From Archivesica marissinica (taxonomy: Eukaryota > Mollusca > Bivalvia > Venerida > Vesicomyidae): a DNA stretch of 64,000 bases. The translations under genes and the position numbers were made by a program. This document shows, piece after piece, positions 62,325 to 64,000 of the stretch (positions are counted from its first letter, which is position 1; each line of letters begins with the position of its first letter). The DNA lies in contig CM026395.1 in assembly GCA_014843695.1 (NCBI GenBank), forward strand, positions 52,495,763 through 52,559,762, read 5' to 3'. The notes under the pieces are model-generated. The model saw only the letters and a program-made list of their open reading frames with translations, made no database searches and had not been told where the DNA came from.

Positions 62325-62404
62325 CTGAAAATAACATCGCGATCGATTAATATAACTCATACAGTCCAAGTAATTGGAACAGGTTAAAAACCAACACTGA
62401 ATAC

Positions 62405-64000
62405 AGACCGCCAATTAAACGGTGTCTCGCCATGTGCAAATTGACTGTATAAGTGCTAAATGTGTCTCGCCACATGCAAATTGACTATATAAGTGCTAAA
62501 TGTGTCTCGCCACGCACAAATTGACTGTATAAGTGCTAAATGTGTCTCGCCACGTGCAAATTGACTATATAAGTGCTAAATGTGTCTCGCCACATGCAAG
62601 TTGACTGTATAAGTGCTAAATGTGTCTCGCCACGTGCAAATTGACTGTATAAGTGCTAAATGTGTCTCGCCACGTGTAAATTGACTATATAAGTGCTAAA
62701 TGTGTCTCGCCACGCACAAATTGACTATATAAGTGCTAAATGTGTCTCGCCACGTGCAAATTGACTATACAAGTGCTAAATGTGTCTCGCCACGCACAAA
62801 TTGACTATATAAGTGCTAAATGTGTCTCGCCACGTGCAAATTGACTGTATAAGTGCTAAATGTGTCTCGCCACGTGCAAATTGACTATATAAGTGCTAAA
62901 TGTGTCTCGCTACGCACAAATTGACTATATAAGTGCTAAATGTGTCTCGCCACGTGCAAATTGACTGTATAAGTGCTAAATGTGTCTCGCCACATGCAAA
63001 TTGACTGTATAAGTGCTAAATGTGTCTCGCCACGTGCAAATTGACTGTATAAGTGCTAAATGTGTCTCGCCACGTGCAAATTGACTGCATAAGTGCTAAA
63101 TGTGTCTCGCCACGTGCAAATTGACTGCATAAGTGCTAAATGTGTCTCGCCACGCACAAATTGACTGTATAAGTGCTAAATGTGTCTCGCCACGTGTAAA
63201 TTGACTGTATAAGTGCTAAATGTGTCTCGCCACATGCAAATTGACTGTATAAGTGCTAAATGTGTCTCGCCATGTGCAAATTGACTGTATAAGTACTAAA
63301 TGTGTCTCGCCACGCACAAATTGACTGTATAAGTGCTAAATGTGTCTCGCCACGTGTAAATTGACTGTATAAGTGCTAAATGTGTCTCGCCACGCACAAA
63401 TTGACTGTATAAGTGCTAAATGTGTCTCGCCACGTGCAAATTGACTGTATAAGTGCTAAATGTGTCTCGCCAGGCACAAATTGACTGTATAAGTGCTAAA
63501 TGTGTCTCGCCACGTGTAAATTGACTGTATAAGTGCTAAATGTGTCTCGCCATGTGCAAATTGACTGTATAAGTACTAAATGTGTCTCGCCACGCACAAA
63601 TTGACTGTATAAGTGCTAAATGTGTCTCGCCACGTGCAAATTGACTGTATAAGTGCTAAATGTGTCTCGCCACGCACAAATTGACTGTATAAGTGCTAAA
63701 TGTGTCTCGCCACGTGCAAATTGACTATATAAGTGCTAAATGTGTCTCGCCACGTGCAAATTGACTGTATAAGTGCTAAATGTGTCTCGCCACGTGCAAA
63801 TTGACTGTATAAGTGCTAAATGTGTCTCGCCACGTGCAAATTGACTATATAAGTGCTAAATGTGTCTCGCCACGTGCAAATTGACTGTATAAGTGCTAAA
63901 TGTGTCTCGCCACGTGCAAATTGACTGTATAAGTGCTAAATGTGTCTCGCCACGTGCAAATTGACTGTATAAGTGCTAAATGTGTCTCGCCACGTGCAAA
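62405..64000. repeat. 40-bp satellite, about 39 copies, continues past window end
   Basis: The unit has TTGACTGTATAAGTGCTAAA and TGTGTCTCGCCACGTGCAAA. The main variants are CACGTG, CACGCA and CACATG. No length variation seen, so it is a clean, young array. Confidence 0.98.

Overview
The window is eukaryotic: AT-rich, with no dense ORFs, and dominated by tandem repeats, tRNA-derived SINEs and TTAA-flanked foldback MITEs. It also holds short phase-0 exons with clean GT/AG borders. The repeat families look like those of bivalve mollusc genomes, but this is recognition from general knowledge and the species is not fixed by the sequence. One run of exactly 1000 N (38836-39835) marks an assembly gap inside a satellite. 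|| The only gene I can support lies on the minus strand and spans the whole window. Twenty-two exons (62324 down to 1) encode at least 818 residues of a highly charged, Leu/Glu/Gln/Lys/Arg-rich protein that is almost entirely alpha-helical coiled coil. Neither end is in the window: upstream exons lie beyond 64000 and the last exon runs off base 1. Every intron is phase 0. Most exon lengths are exact multiples of 21 bp (one heptad), often 84, 147 or 63 bp. I cannot assign the family with certainty. A ciliary/centrosomal or microtubule-associated coiled-coil protein (CCDC170-like or CEP135/TSGA10-like) is the best guess. Coding sequence is about 2.45 kb, or 4% of the window. || Layout from left to right: 1-10 kb, exons at 1-48, 897-1064, 1843-1905, 7848-7889 and 9887-9970 among minisatellites and SINEs; 10-17 kb, a 32-bp array (2.3 kb), a 42-bp array and a 28-bp array around exon 15387-15545; 17-24 kb, exons at 17252, 17766, 19261, 20000 and 23916; 24-27 kb, a large TIR-bounded block carrying 31-bp and 127-bp arrays; 27.5-36.3 kb, exons at 27546, 30819, 31879 and 36228 with 18-, 23-, 21- and 29-bp arrays; 37.5-41 kb, a 26-bp array with the gap; 41.5-46 kb, exons at 41570 and 42186, then two abutting satellites; 48-50.4 kb, exons at 48253 and 50219 around a 58-bp array; 52.9-59.3 kb, a 6.4-kb array of 47/44-bp units; 59.4-62.3 kb, exons at 59425, 61222 and 62109; 62.4-64 kb, a 40-bp array running off the end. 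|| The most unusual observation is that several minisatellites start on the gene's own splice junctions. At exons 1-48, 1843-1905, 9887-9970 and 17766-17924 (and in degenerate form at 20000-20146) the repeat unit contains a copy of the splice site plus flanking exon bases, giving rows of decoy donors or acceptors. Other arrays come from the ends or arms of MITEs. I see no protein-coding transposon, RNA gene, CRISPR array or prokaryotic system. The long ORFs that lie inside arrays are by-products of repeat periods.
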